This document shows, piece after piece, positions 52,651 through 62,904 of a stretch of DNA of 64,000 nt. Origin of the DNA: Anaerolineae bacterium (GTDB lineage: Bacteria; Chloroflexota; Anaerolineae; Aggregatilineales; Phototrophicaceae). The translations under genes were made by a program, and so were the position numbers. The notes under the pieces are model-generated. The model did not search any database. It was not told the DNA's origin and worked only from the letters and a program-made list of their open reading frames with translations. The number at the start of each line of letters is the position of its first letter. Position 1 is the stretch's first letter. The stretch covers positions 1-64,000 of the forward strand of contig JADLAY010000065.1 in assembly GCA_020849765.1 (NCBI GenBank), given 5' to 3'.

Positions 52651-54279
52651 ATGAACACAACTCTGACGACACTCCTCGCGCCCGCGGCGGCCATCCTGGT
52701 CGGGCTGGTGCTGTTCTGGTGGCTGTCGAAACGGCTGACCAAACCCGGCGTCGTGCGCACGCTCGTCCGGCTGGTTGGCCTGGCAGCTGTCGCCCTCGTC
52801 GGCGTGACCGGCGGCCTGACGCTCATGCGCAGCCAGATCCAGGCCGCAGCGGCGACCACCTCGACGCCGATCGTGTCTGAACGCGCCAGCGTCGATTACG
52901 GTGAACTGACCGTCACGCTCGACGCCGTCGGCTCGCTGGAGCCAGGCGACACGCAAAATCTGACCTTCAGCGCGTCGGCGCCGGTCACCGAAGTCCTCGT
53001 CTCGGTCGGCGATTACGTCCATGCGGGCGACGTGCTCGCACGCGTCGACACGACCGATCTGGAAGCCAACCTGCGCGACGCACAGCTCTCGCTGGCGCAG
53101 GCCCAGGCCTCGCTCGATGCGCTGACCGCCCCGGCCTCGGAGCTGGACATCGCGGCGGCGGAGGCCAACATCACCCTGGCTCAGGCGCAGCTCTACTCGG
53201 CCTCGCAAGGCGGCTCGAGTGAAGCCGACGTCGAGATCGCCCGCCTGCAGGAAGAACTGGCGCGCAACTCATTGTGGCAGGCGCAGATCAACCGTGACAT
53301 GCGCGTCGAACAGGAAGAAACGCGCGGCGGCGGCGTCAACTGGCTGGAGCAGCAGCAGTACGATTCGTCGGTCAATCAGGCCGAAAACAGCGTCACGCTG
53401 GCTGAGATGGATTACGAAGATACGGTCAACAGCGGCCCCAGCGGCAGTTCGCTCGCCAGCGCCAATGCTTCGGTCGCCAGCGCTCAGGCGCGCCTGGAAG
53501 AACTTCAGTCCGGGCCGTCGGAGACGGATCTGCGCCGCGCTCAGATCTCCGTCGAGTCGGCGCAGCTTGAGGTCGATAACGCGCAAGAAGCGCTCGACGA
53601 CGCGACGCTGGTTGCGCCGTTCGACGGCATCGTCGCCGAAGAAAACCTGATCGTCGGCGTCGTGCCGCCCTCGGCCAGCGCCATCACGCTGATCGACGTC
53701 AGTAATTACCGGCTCAACCTGAGCGTCGCCGAATCCGACGTGATCAACGTCGCGCTCGGCCAGCCGGTCGACCTGGCCGTGCAGGCGATCAACGATGCGC
53801 CGGTCTCCGGCACCATCACGGCGCTTGACGTCTCGCCGACGCAGTCCGGCCAATTGATTTCGTACGCCGCCGAGGTCACGGTCAACCCGACCGAGGACGT
53901 GGCGCTGCGCCCGGGCATGAGCGCCACAGCGACGATCACGCTCGAATCGTACGATAACATCCTGGTGCTGCCCAACCGCTTCATCGAAACCGATGCGACG
54001 ACGGGCGGCGCGGTCGTTCAGGTCGAAACGGAGCCAGGCGTCTACACGGCAGTACCGGTCACGATCGGCGCGCGCAACTCCGAAGAGAGCGAGATCACGT
54101 CCGGCCTGAGCGCCGGGCAGACCGTCGTCGTGCTCACGCGCGAGACTTCGACCACCACAGAAGAGCAAAGCGGGCTTGGATTTGGCATTGCCATTCCGGG
54201 TGGCGGTGGCCCGCCCGCAGGCGGTGGCAACTTCACAGCGCCGGCCGGTGGCGGCGGCTTTAGCGGGCGTGGAGGCTAA
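52651..54279 (+). CDS. HlyD/MacA-like membrane fusion protein (adaptor 2)
   Basis: A 542-residue adaptor with two N-terminal membrane helices (about 7-25 and 40-60), a lipoyl half (VTEVLVSVGDYVHAGDVLARVD), a long coiled-coil region with ETDLRRAQISVESAQLEVDNAQEAL, a second lipoyl half (LVAPFDGIVAEENLIVG) and a beta-barrel plus membrane-proximal domain. The glycine-rich tail (GGGGPPAGGG-like) is unusual. It follows adaptor 1 and is 3 bp from the ATPase gene. It links the ABC complex to an extracellular or envelope partner. Confidence 0.93.
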   Translation: MNTTLTTLLAPAAAILVGLVLFWWLSKRLTKPGVVRTLVRLVGLAAVALVGVTGGLTLMRSQIQAAAATTSTPIVSERASVDYGELTVTLDAVGSLEPGDTQNLTFSASAPVTEVLVSVGDYVHAGDVLARVDTTDLEANLRDAQLSLAQAQASLDALTAPASELDIAAAEANITLAQAQLYSASQGGSSEADVEIARLQEELARNSLWQAQINRDMRVEQEETRGGGVNWLEQQQYDSSVNQAENSVTLAEMDYEDTVNSGPSGSSLASANASVASAQARLEELQSGPSETDLRRAQISVESAQLEVDNAQEALDDATLVAPFDGIVAEENLIVGVVPPSASAITLIDVSNYRLNLSVAESDVINVALGQPVDLAVQAINDAPVSGTITALDVSPTQSGQLISYAAEVTVNPTEDVALRPGMSATATITLESYDNILVLPNRFIETDATTGGAVVQVETEPGVYTAVPVTIGARNSEESEITSGLSAGQTVVVLTRETSTTTEEQSGLGFGIAIPGGGGPPAGGGNFTAPAGGGGFSGRGG

Positions 54280-54282
54280 CGA

Positions 54283-55092
<810 letters not shown>

Positions 55093-55099
55093 GAGCAGG

Positions 55100-56344
55100 A
55101 TGATGAACATCCTTGAGAACCTGCGCATCGCCCTCGATAACCTGATGCTCAACCGGCTGCGCGCGCTGCTGACCATCCTCGGCATCGTCATCGGTGTGGC
55201 GGCCGTCACCAGCCTGATCAGCCTGGGGCGCGGCGTCGAAGATTACATCGCGTCGCAGTTCGAGGGCCTCGGCGCGGACATCCTGACCGTCCGCGCCCGC
55301 CCGCCGACGCGTGGCTTCAACCGCTCGGCCATCACGCCGCTGACCACGGCGGACGTCGCCGCGCTGGAGTCCGACGCCATCGCGCCGAGTCTGATCGCGG
55401 TCACGGCGGAATATCAGGTGCAGGGGACGGTCGTCTACCGCTACGACAGCATCTCGTCGTCGATTCGCGGCGTCAGCCCCAACTACGCCGCCGTCAACGA
55501 CTGGTATCCGCTCGAAGGTGGCTTCTTCACTGAGCAGGACAACACCGCGCAGTCGCAAATCGCCTTCATGGGCAAGACCGCGATCGAGGATCTGTTCGGC
55601 GACGAGAACTACGACCCGACCGGCGAGACGATCCTGATCAACGATCTGCCCTTCACCGTGGTCGGCATCATGGAAGAACAAAGCTCGACCTTCGGCCAGG
55701 ACCCGAACTCGGCCATCCTGGTGCCGCTGCTGACGGCGCAGAGCAAACTCGGCAATGCGCGCGTCGCCGGGTCGGGCTATTCCGTCTCCACCATTCAGGC
55801 GCAGATTGCCGAGGACGGCGACGTCGACACCGCCACCGACGAGATCGAGACTTATCTGCTGGCTGAGCACGGCATCACCAATCCGGATCTGGCCGACTTC
55901 TCGGTCAGCAACCCGGAGACGATCTCGGAAGCGCGCACGGAGGTCTTCGCCACGCTGACACTGTTCCTGAGCGCGATCGCCGCCATCTCGCTGTTGGTCG
56001 GCGGCATCGGCGTGATGAACATCATGCTCGTGTCCGTTTCCGAGCGCACGCGTGAGATCGGCCTGCGCAAGGCGGTCGGCGCGCGCTCGTCGGACATCCT
56101 GAGCCAGTTCATGATCGAGGCGCTGATGCTCTCCCTGCTCGGCGGCGCGGGCGGCATCCTGCTGGCGCTCGGCGTCACGACGATTGCCGGGAACGCCCTG
56201 CTCTCCGGCGTCACACCGTCGTTGAGCGCCGACGTCTTCCTGCTGGCGACCGGCGTCTGCACTGGCATCGGCATCTTGTTCGGCCTCTACCCCGCCAACC
56301 GCGCGGCGCGCATGCAGCCGATCCAGGCCCTGAGGTTTGAATGA
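55100..56344 (+). CDS. MacB/FtsX-type ABC permease 1
   Basis: A 414-residue permease with the four-helix FtsX layout: one helix at about 18-40, a large extracytoplasmic MacB-PCD domain (about 45-275), and three helices from about 285. The motif GGIGVMNIMLVSVSERTREIGLRKAVGAR is a strong signature. It would form a heterodimer with the next permease, whose start overlaps its stop codon by 4 bp. Confidence 0.95.
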   Translation: MMNILENLRIALDNLMLNRLRALLTILGIVIGVAAVTSLISLGRGVEDYIASQFEGLGADILTVRARPPTRGFNRSAITPLTTADVAALESDAIAPSLIAVTAEYQVQGTVVYRYDSISSSIRGVSPNYAAVNDWYPLEGGFFTEQDNTAQSQIAFMGKTAIEDLFGDENYDPTGETILINDLPFTVVGIMEEQSSTFGQDPNSAILVPLLTAQSKLGNARVAGSGYSVSTIQAQIAEDGDVDTATDEIETYLLAEHGITNPDLADFSVSNPETISEARTEVFATLTLFLSAIAAISLLVGGIGVMNIMLVSVSERTREIGLRKAVGARSSDILSQFMIEALMLSLLGGAGGILLALGVTTIAGNALLSGVTPSLSADVFLLATGVCTGIGILFGLYPANRAARMQPIQALRFE

Positions 56345-57540
56345 TGATTACCGGACTCTTCGATAACATCCGCATCGCCGTCACGCAGCTGCTCAGCAAC
56401 AAGCTGCGCACGATCCTGACCATGCTCGGCGTCATCATCGGCATCGCGTCGGTCGTGCTGCTCCTTTCGCTCGGCCAGGCGGTGCAGTCGAGCATCACGG
56501 CGCAGTTCGAAGGCCTGGGCGCGTCGCTCATCCGCATCAGTTCGACCAGCAGCGACGCACCGCTGACGACCGACCTGGCGGATGCCTTGCGCGCACGGCT
56601 GACGACCGCCGCCTACGTCATGCCGCAGACCAGCGGCAACTATGCCGTCGTCTACAATGGCGACGAGTTCAGCGTCGGCGTCACCGGCGCCACAACCGAC
56701 TACCTGAACATCAACGAGCGCAGCCTGACCAGCGGCCGCTTCTTCACCGAAGATGAGCTGAACAGCAGCGCACGCCTGGCCGTCATCGGCGTGGAGACGG
56801 CCGAGAACCTGTTCGACACGGCCAACCCGCTCGGCAACGAGATCCGCATCGGCACCGTCTTCTTCCAGGTCATCGGTGTGCTCAACGATACCGGCGGCGA
56901 AGACGACGACCTGATCATCGTGCCGATCACCGCCGCGCAAACGCGCCTGAACGCCACGCGCACCAACAGCGGCGAGCCGGTCGTCAACATGATCCTCGTC
57001 CTGGCGGCGGATAACGAGCAGGTTGACGCCGCGACCGAAGAAGTCGAGACGATCATGCGCCAGGAGCGCAACCTGTCGGCGACCGACAGTGATAACTTCC
57101 GCGCCTTCACCGCCTCGACCATCCTCGACTCGCTGACCAGCTCGATCGAGACGATCACCGTCTTCCTCGGCATGCTGGCCGGGATCTCGCTGGTCGTCGG
57201 CGGCATCGGCGTGATGAACATCATGCTCGTGACCGTCAACGAACGCACGCGCGAGATCGGCCTGCGCAAGGCGGTCGGCGCGCAGCGATGGGATATCGTG
57301 TTCCAGTTCCTGACCGAAGCGATCGTGATCACGATGCTCGGCGGCCTGATCGGCGTCCTGATCGCCGTCGCCGGTGCCACGCTGATCACCACGCTGGTCA
57401 GCGATTTCAACGTCATCATCCAGCCCAGCAGTCTGTTACTGGCCGCGGGCATTGCCGCCGGGGTCGGCGTCTTCTTCGGCGTCTACCCGGCCAGCCGCGC
57501 CGCCAGCCTTAGCCCGATTGACGCTCTGCGTTACGAGTAG
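56341..57540 (+). CDS. MacB/FtsX-type ABC permease 2
   Basis: A 399-residue paralogue of permease 1 with the same FtsX topology and the segment GGIGVMNIMLVTVNERTREIGLRKAVGAQ. Both permeases start ILTMLGVIIGIASV-like after a short cytoplasmic helix. The pair would replace the MacB homodimer with a heterodimer. It overlaps permease 1 by 4 bp (translational coupling). Confidence 0.95.
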   Translation: MMITGLFDNIRIAVTQLLSNKLRTILTMLGVIIGIASVVLLLSLGQAVQSSITAQFEGLGASLIRISSTSSDAPLTTDLADALRARLTTAAYVMPQTSGNYAVVYNGDEFSVGVTGATTDYLNINERSLTSGRFFTEDELNSSARLAVIGVETAENLFDTANPLGNEIRIGTVFFQVIGVLNDTGGEDDDLIIVPITAAQTRLNATRTNSGEPVVNMILVLAADNEQVDAATEEVETIMRQERNLSATDSDNFRAFTASTILDSLTSSIETITVFLGMLAGISLVVGGIGVMNIMLVTVNERTREIGLRKAVGAQRWDIVFQFLTEAIVITMLGGLIGVLIAVAGATLITTLVSDFNVIIQPSSLLLAAGIAAGVGVFFGVYPASRAASLSPIDALRYE

Positions 57541-57562
57541 GGCACTGAAAGGATCATCCATC

Positions 57563-58909
57563 ATGCAAGGAGTCATGTTCGCAGGCGTCTTAATGCCGCT
57601 TCCCTACATCGTCTACGCTGTCATCCAGACGGTGCGCGGCAAACTGCGCATCACAGGGTTCGGCACGCTGCTGGCCTATGTCGCCGTGCTCATCCCTCTG
57701 ATCATCATCGCCATTCAAACGGTCAACGACGCCGAACCGGCGATCCTGACCATGGCGGCGGTCGCCAGCGGCGCGGTCGTCGCCCTCTTCAGCCTGATCC
57801 TGCTCATCCGCGACCTGCGGCGGCCGGATCGCAGTCTGAATCATTCGTACAGCATCCTCGGCCTCGGTGTCGGCCTCCTGGTCATCGCCGGGACACTGCT
57901 CACGCCAACAGTGCTGGCGCAAGTCGACAGCGTAATGGGTGTCTCCGCCGCAAGCGATGGCACCGGGGCAGCGACCACGAGTGGCTTTCCCCAGGGCAGC
58001 TTCAGCGCGCCTGAGCTGACGGCGGACATGGCGTCGTCGTCGCTGATCCAGACGATCGCGAGCGCCAGCGGCCTGACCGGCGAACAGGTCATCGAGCAGA
58101 TCAACAGCGATGCGTCGATCCAGACGATGGTGACGGATGGCGGCGGCGACGTCGCGCCGGTCACCAGCGCGCTCGCCAGCGCCGTGCAAAAAGCGATCGA
58201 CGACGGCACGCTCAATTCGCAGATGCTGACGCGCTTCGGCGGCGATGCGGCGACCTTCGCCAGCCAGATCGTCTCTGGCGAGCTTCCGGCCCAGCTTGGG
58301 CGCACCATGCTGGCGCAGATCATCTCCGGTGGCACGGCGCTGCCGGATGCGGGCTCGTTCGCCGCGCCCAGTGATACAGCGGGAACCGGCACGGCGGATA
58401 CGACGACCGGCACCGATCAAGCCGTCACCGACCTGACGACGACCGATCAAGCGACCGGCAGCAGCGAGCGCCCGGCAGGCTTCCCCGAAGCCCCCGCCGG
58501 ATTCGCCATGCCCGGCGCAGAGAGCAGCAGCGACAGCAGCGGAAACAATGATGGCGGCGACAGCGGTGCCGGAGCGGCGCAGCCCGAAGCGACCGAGGCC
58601 GCCAGCGCAACGCCCACATCGACGCCCGCGCCCACATCAACGCCCCAGCCGACGTCGACGCCGTTCCCGACCTTCGAGCCGACCAGCACGGTCGCGCCCG
58701 TCGTCACGTGCAGCGTGCTCGTCAACTTCAACCTCAACCTGCGCTCCGGCCCCAGCGCCGATGCCGATCTGCTGCTGACAATCCCGTTCGGCACGATCGT
58801 CAAGGCCTCTGCCCACAACGAGGATGACTGGTGGCAGGTGACCTATGAGGACGTCGAAGGCTGGATCAGCGGCGAGTACGTCACGATCATGGCCGGCTGC
58901 GAACTGTAG
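57563..58909 (+). CDS. Membrane protein with C-terminal SH3-like domain
   Basis: A 448-residue protein with about four N-terminal helices (within residues 8-125), a long low-complexity extracytoplasmic region (Q, S, T, A, G and P rich, with TPTSTPAPTSTPQPTSTP near 355-372), and a C-terminal bacterial SH3 domain (about 385-446: NLNLRSGPSADADLLLTIPFG, WWQVTYEDVEGWISGEYV). SH3b domains bind cell wall. It follows permease 2 by 22 bp and may anchor the efflux complex at the wall. Confidence 0.82.
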   Translation: MQGVMFAGVLMPLPYIVYAVIQTVRGKLRITGFGTLLAYVAVLIPLIIIAIQTVNDAEPAILTMAAVASGAVVALFSLILLIRDLRRPDRSLNHSYSILGLGVGLLVIAGTLLTPTVLAQVDSVMGVSAASDGTGAATTSGFPQGSFSAPELTADMASSSLIQTIASASGLTGEQVIEQINSDASIQTMVTDGGGDVAPVTSALASAVQKAIDDGTLNSQMLTRFGGDAATFASQIVSGELPAQLGRTMLAQIISGGTALPDAGSFAAPSDTAGTGTADTTTGTDQAVTDLTTTDQATGSSERPAGFPEAPAGFAMPGAESSSDSSGNNDGGDSGAGAAQPEATEAASATPTSTPAPTSTPQPTSTPFPTFEPTSTVAPVVTCSVLVNFNLNLRSGPSADADLLLTIPFGTIVKASAHNEDDWWQVTYEDVEGWISGEYVTIMAGCEL

Positions 58910-58934
58910 GCGCGCAGGTGCACGCGCAGGAAGT

Positions 58935-58998
58935 GGCGGACAGGGCACGCCCTGTCCCTACGACGAGAACTGTAGGGACGCCCAACGGGGCGTCCGCC
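58935..58998. repeat. Facing pair of palindromic repeats
   Basis: Copies of the GTAGGG family at 58935-58962 (facing left, core AGGGC/GCCCT) and 58972-58998 (facing right, core CGCCC/GGGCG) lie between two genes of the efflux cluster. Confidence 0.72.
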
Positions 58999-59046
58999 TG
59001 CCCATACATTCACGATATTGTTTGAACCAGAAAGGCACAGCACATC

Positions 59047-60102
59047 ATGCATTCACACTGGCGGCAGATCCTGATCACGATGGTCGTCCTGCTGGCGCTC
59101 GTCGGCAGCGTCGGCGCGCAGGCGGCAGTCGATCCCGATCTGCTCAACGACGTCGCGACCGCCTTCAGCCAGACGGCAGCGGTCGACAGCCTGCATCTGC
59201 AAGCGCAAAGTCTGACCGAGACCAAGACGGGCGACCAGAGCAGCTTCGGCGCCGTGCTCACGTCGAACTACGACTTCGTCCGCAGCGGCGATAGCTGGAA
59301 CGTCTCCGGCAGCCAGACGACCGATACGACGACGCCCAACGGCAGCTTCCAATCGACGACCGACATGATCGTGATCGACGGCACGACCTACATGCGCATC
59401 CAGCGCGACGCCAGTGCCGACGCGAACGATGCGCCGCAGGGCCAGGGCGGCGGCTTTTCGCTGCCCGAAGGCTGGTTCGATTTGACGGCGCTCCAGGCCG
59501 AGAATCAGGGCCAGCAGGGCGGCGGGCGCGCCTTCCTCGCCGATGGCAGTTTGCCGAGCAGCCTGCTCGATCTGCTCAGCGTCCCGGTCAGCGCATCCGC
59601 CGTCACCGCCCTGAGTGAGCTGCCATCGGATAGCATCGACGGCCAGCCGATGCGCGTCTTCCAGGTCACGTTCAACTCGCAGGCACTGCTCGACAGCGAC
59701 GCGGCATCGCTCGCGCGCGGCGGCGCGGTCCGTGGCGGATTCGTCAACGGCGGCCCTGGCGGATTCGGCGCGCAGCCACCGACTGGCGACGGCACGCAGG
59801 CGCCTGGCGGCGGCTTCGGCCCCGGCCAGGGACAACCTCAGGATCAACTGCAGGGCCAGCCTGCTGACGGCGCAGCCCAGTTGGACATACCGCCGACGGT
59901 CGACCCGGCGGACGTCAGTGTCACGTTCGCGGTTTACATCGGCGCGGACGGGCTGATCCACCGCATCTACAGCGTGGTCGCCACGTCGATCACGCCCGCC
60001 GCCGACGCGACCACCAGCCTGACGACGACCACGACGGCCCAAACGGATTTCACGGCCTTCAATCAACCGGCGACCATCACGGCGCCGGAGATCGGCACGT
60101 AG
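59047..60102 (+). CDS. Secreted LppX/LolA-like protein, hypothetical
   Basis: A 351-residue exported protein with a signal peptide (about 1-27). The body resembles lipid-carrier domains of the LppX/LolA fold (VATAFSQTAAVDSLHLQAQSL, VIDGTTYMRIQRD, IDGQPMRVFQVTFNSQ), with a low-complexity insertion of G, Q and P at about 230-275, rich in GGFGPGQGQPQ. It may carry lipids or glycolipids for the neighbouring transporter. The fold call is tentative. Confidence 0.7.
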   Translation: MHSHWRQILITMVVLLALVGSVGAQAAVDPDLLNDVATAFSQTAAVDSLHLQAQSLTETKTGDQSSFGAVLTSNYDFVRSGDSWNVSGSQTTDTTTPNGSFQSTTDMIVIDGTTYMRIQRDASADANDAPQGQGGGFSLPEGWFDLTALQAENQGQQGGGRAFLADGSLPSSLLDLLSVPVSASAVTALSELPSDSIDGQPMRVFQVTFNSQALLDSDAASLARGGAVRGGFVNGGPGGFGAQPPTGDGTQAPGGGFGPGQGQPQDQLQGQPADGAAQLDIPPTVDPADVSVTFAVYIGADGLIHRIYSVVATSITPAADATTSLTTTTTAQTDFTAFNQPATITAPEIGT

Positions 60103-60153
60103 GCATCGTGCGGTCCTGGACAGGGTTCGCCCTATCCCCGCCGCCGCAAAATC

Positions 60154-60180
60154 GGTAGGGACGCGCCATTGCGCGTCCGC
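60154..60180. repeat. GTAGGG-palindrome-GTCCG repeat
   Basis: A single right-facing copy with core GCGC/GCGC, downstream of the LppX/LolA-like gene. Confidence 0.68.
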
Positions 60181-60294
60181 GAGGCGATGAAGAATCGCTT
60201 CGCGCAATTCGAAAATTCCCCCTCCCCACATGAACAGGCATTGTGCGCATGTACAGTGCCTGTTCGCTTTTTATAAATAGTTTGATTTACACAT

Positions 60295-60326
60295 AGTTTA
60301 CACTTTTCGCGCAATCTCCCCATATT
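60295..60326 (+). promoter_or_regulatory. Promoter of the small secreted protein, with AGTTTACACTTT motif
   Basis: TTTACA (60297-60302), an 18-bp spacer and CATATT (60321-60326) form a likely promoter. TTTACAC is repeated exactly 11 bp upstream (60286-60292), and the AGTTTACACTTT word is shared with 51320-51331. Confidence 0.5.
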
Positions 60327-60374
60327 GGCGACCTAAAGTATGAGCAGCCTGAGTTCGAGTTCTAGGAGGCTACA

Positions 60375-60830
60375 ATGAAGGCAAGCTTGAAGTGGTCGGC
60401 AATGATTGGCGCAGTCGTGATTGCGCTCATGGGCATGGCCGTAGGCATCGTTAGCGCGGACGACGAAGAGATCGTTCTGCCCTCGATTGATGATGGGCGC
60501 GTGAACAATTTCGACATCGCGGCCCCGGTCGCGGTTTTCTGCGAATTCACCTATCCGTATGCGGATGATACCGATGCCGGTGTGCTCGACAGCATCCAGC
60601 TCTGGGGTCTGACCGGCGCCGATGATGGCCTGTTCCACGAAGTCGCCACCATTTCCGCGGCGCAGATCGACGCCGCCAGCGCGAGCAGCACGCAGCCGGT
60701 GCTCCTGTCGAATACCTACGGCTACAGCGTCTACCTGGAGGCCGATGGCTCCTTCAGGCTGGTCGCCGCGCCGGATGCGGAAGGCAAGGTCTACGAGTTC
60801 TCGTGGGATCTGAGCGCGCCACGCTGCTAG
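60375..60830 (+). CDS. Small secreted protein, hypothetical
   Basis: A 151-residue exported protein with a signal peptide (about 1-28, ending VSADDE), then an acidic segment (EEIVLPSIDDGRVNNFDIAAP) and a beta-rich body with two cysteines (VFCEFTYPY and the last residue C151) that could form a disulfide. A perfect AGGAGG site and a clear terminator frame it. No family is recognised. The promoter motif shared with the efflux operon suggests joint control. Confidence 0.82.
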   Translation: MKASLKWSAMIGAVVIALMGMAVGIVSADDEEIVLPSIDDGRVNNFDIAAPVAVFCEFTYPYADDTDAGVLDSIQLWGLTGADDGLFHEVATISAAQIDAASASSTQPVLLSNTYGYSVYLEADGSFRLVAAPDAEGKVYEFSWDLSAPRC

Positions 60831-60867
60831 TTCGAACAACTACATAGCCCGCCGCCCCCGGCGGCCA

Positions 60868-60904
60868 AGCCCAGGTGTGGCCCTGCCCCCTGGGCTGTTT
60901 GTTT
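60868..60904 (+). terminator. Intrinsic terminator
   Basis: AGCCCAGG (60868-60875) pairs with CCTGGGCT (60889-60896), followed by GTTTGTTT. It lies 38 bp past the stop codon of the small secreted protein. Confidence 0.75.
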
Positions 60905-60930
60905 CCCGGCGCGGAAGCACCGAAGACCAG

Positions 60931-60965
60931 GTGCTGAGTGCCGAGTGCTGGGTACTGAGTTCTGA
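60931..60965. repeat. Heptameric tandem repeat, CTGAGTG type, array 1
   Basis: Five contiguous 7-bp units (GTGCTGA, GTGCCGA, GTGCTGG, GTACTGA, GTTCTGA). Substitutions occur but the 7-bp register is unbroken. Confidence 0.75.
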
Positions 60966-61034
60966 TGGAGAAGCCAGCGCGAATTGATGTGGTTCACGCT
61001 TGTGCTCGCTGGGCGTTACCAAGTCCGGCTAACC

Positions 61035-61080
61035 GAATCAAGCGCACTGAAAACGCTTGAAGTCAACCCATTCAAGCGCC
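61035..61080. repeat. Hairpin words between the heptameric arrays
   Basis: AATCAAGCGCACTGAAAACGCTTGA is a near-perfect inverted repeat, followed by a second TTCAAGCGCC arm. The same AAGCGCACT...GCTT word occurs at 19735 and 39138. No gene is visible between 60831 and 61253. Confidence 0.6.
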
Positions 61081-61122
61081 GATCGTGCTCCTCCCATCCG
61101 TTCGATCCATGAGCGCCCGCTA

Positions 61123-61157
61123 CTGAGCACCGAGCACCGAGCACTGAGCTCTCAGTA
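61123..61157. repeat. Heptameric tandem repeat, CTGAGCA type, array 2
   Basis: Five 7-bp units (CTGAGCA, CCGAGCA, CCGAGCA, CTGAGCT, CTCAGTA) in the same orientation and related to array 1 at 60931-60965 (consensus CYGAGYN). Confidence 0.75.
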
Positions 61158-61253
61158 CTCTCCCTCCCCTCCCTCCTGACACATGTACGCTCAAAACGGG
61201 AGAACCGTCACTAGCCGGGCCCCTGGTCACACCCTATAGTTGAGTCAAGGGGA

Positions 61254-62900
61254 GTGGGTGTTTCATGCTGCCTGATTGCAGAGGTGCTTTTCTTGAAAAC
61301 TCTAGAAGTGCCTCAGAGGGGCGATCAAGCGGAATCGATTTCCATCCGGCCGGATGATTTACTGGCGCTGATGTTCGACCGGATGCCGATGGGCATCCTC
61401 GTCCTGGATCGAGCGTTCCGTATTGTTCGCTATAACCCCACCTGGGCCAGTTACTTCAAACACTATAATCCAGCCGGTCTGCCCGCGCTGCGGGAAACAG
61501 TCGGCTATTTCGACGTGCTGCCGGATCACCGTCCAACCTTGCAGCCGATCTTCGAGCGCGTCCTCACCGGCGAGCCGGTACGCGACCCGGCGCTGCGCCT
61601 GCGCACAGGCGACCAGACCAGCTACTGGAACGTCGTCTATGCGCCGCTGCCGCAGGGCAACAAGATCGCGGGCATCCTCGGCGTTGGCACCGACGTCACC
61701 GATCAGGTGCTTATGCACGAGGCGCTGCAGCAGGCCGTCGATGAACTGCGCAAAGCCAACACCCTGGTCGAGCAGCGCGTCGAAGAGCGCACGCGCGAAC
61801 TTTCGACCGTCCTGCGCGTGCAGCAGGCGCTCACCAGCAGTCTGAATGCGGACGAGGTGCTGCAGCTGATCGCCGACGAAGCGCGATCGCTGACCGACGC
61901 CCAGATTGCGACCGTGGCGATGCCGGATGGCGACGATCTGGTGATCGCCGTCATGTCGAGTGACGAGCCGGTCAACATCCAGATCGGCTTCCGCCTGCCG
62001 ATCGACAAATCGATCTCCGGCACCGCCTTCATCACCGGCGAGCCGCAGCGTTCGTTCGACATCCAGAATGATTCGCGCATCTACCCCAAGGTCAAGCCGC
62101 TCGTCGACGTGGAGTGTATGCTCTGCGTGCCGCTCAAGGCCGGTAACCGCATGCTCGGCGTGCTCTCGGTCGCGGGCAAAGTGCAGGGTCAACTGGGCCG
62201 CAACGACGAGATCTTCCTCAAGTCGATTGCTCCCGCGGCGGCCATGGCACTCGAAAACGCGCGCCTCTACGAGCGCGCCGGTGACACCGCCGTCGCCGCC
62301 GAGCGCGGACGGCTGGCGCGCGACCTGCACGATTCGGTCACGCAGACGCTCTTCTCCGCCAGCCTGACCGCCGAGGTCCTGCCGCGGCTGTGGCAGCGCA
62401 ACCCGGAGGAAGGCGCCAAGCGGCTGGAAAAGATGCGCGAACTGACGCGCGGCGCTCTGGCCGAAATGCGCACGCTGCTGCTCGAACTGCGCCCATCCGC
62501 GCTGACCGAAACCTCGCTCAGCGATCTGCTGCACCAGCTTGCGCGCGGCATCAGCAGCCGCACCGAAATCCCGATTGACATTCAGATCGAGGGCGAACGC
62601 GACCTCCCGCCGGAGGTGCAGATCGCGCTCTATCGTATCGCCCAGGAAGCGCTCAACAACGTCGCCAAGCATTCTGGCGCGGCGCGAGCGCAGGTCGATC
62701 TCGCGTTCTCGGATGGCACGGTCGCCCTGCTCGTCAGTGATGACGGCCAGGGCTTCGACCCGTGGGCCAAGGCGAGCAATCACCTCGGCCTGCGCATCAT
62801 GAGCGAGCGGGCCGCCGACATCGGCGCAGAACTGAAGATCGACACCACGCTGGGCCATGGAACGAAAATATCCGCCGTCTGGACTGCGGAGGAATCCTGA
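61254..62900 (+). CDS. PAS-GAF sensor histidine kinase (NarL-type partner)
   Basis: A 548-residue soluble kinase. A PAS domain (about 35-150: FDRMPMGILVLDRAFRIVRYN) is followed by a coiled coil (151-190), a GAF domain (about 195-345: ISGTAFITGEPQRSFDIQ, CMLCVPLKAGNRMLGVLSVAG), a HisKA_3 domain with H359 (LARDLHDSVTQTLFSASL) and a HATPase_c domain (RIAQEALNNVAKHS, DDGQGFD, GLRIMSERA). The frame opens at a GTG (61254) with its SD too close; a TTG at 61293 has a well-spaced AGAGGTG and may be the real start. No membrane helix: it senses a cytoplasmic signal. Confidence 0.93.
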   Translation: MGVSCCLIAEVLFLKTLEVPQRGDQAESISIRPDDLLALMFDRMPMGILVLDRAFRIVRYNPTWASYFKHYNPAGLPALRETVGYFDVLPDHRPTLQPIFERVLTGEPVRDPALRLRTGDQTSYWNVVYAPLPQGNKIAGILGVGTDVTDQVLMHEALQQAVDELRKANTLVEQRVEERTRELSTVLRVQQALTSSLNADEVLQLIADEARSLTDAQIATVAMPDGDDLVIAVMSSDEPVNIQIGFRLPIDKSISGTAFITGEPQRSFDIQNDSRIYPKVKPLVDVECMLCVPLKAGNRMLGVLSVAGKVQGQLGRNDEIFLKSIAPAAAMALENARLYERAGDTAVAAERGRLARDLHDSVTQTLFSASLTAEVLPRLWQRNPEEGAKRLEKMRELTRGALAEMRTLLLELRPSALTETSLSDLLHQLARGISSRTEIPIDIQIEGERDLPPEVQIALYRIAQEALNNVAKHSGAARAQVDLAFSDGTVALLVSDDGQGFDPWAKASNHLGLRIMSERAADIGAELKIDTTLGHGTKISAVWTAEES

Positions 62901-62904
62901 TCCT

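Noticed and set aside
60931..61157. An insertion sequence bounded by the heptameric arrays
   Set aside because: The arrays are in the same orientation, the 160 bp between them has no frame for a transposase and no target-site duplication was seen.
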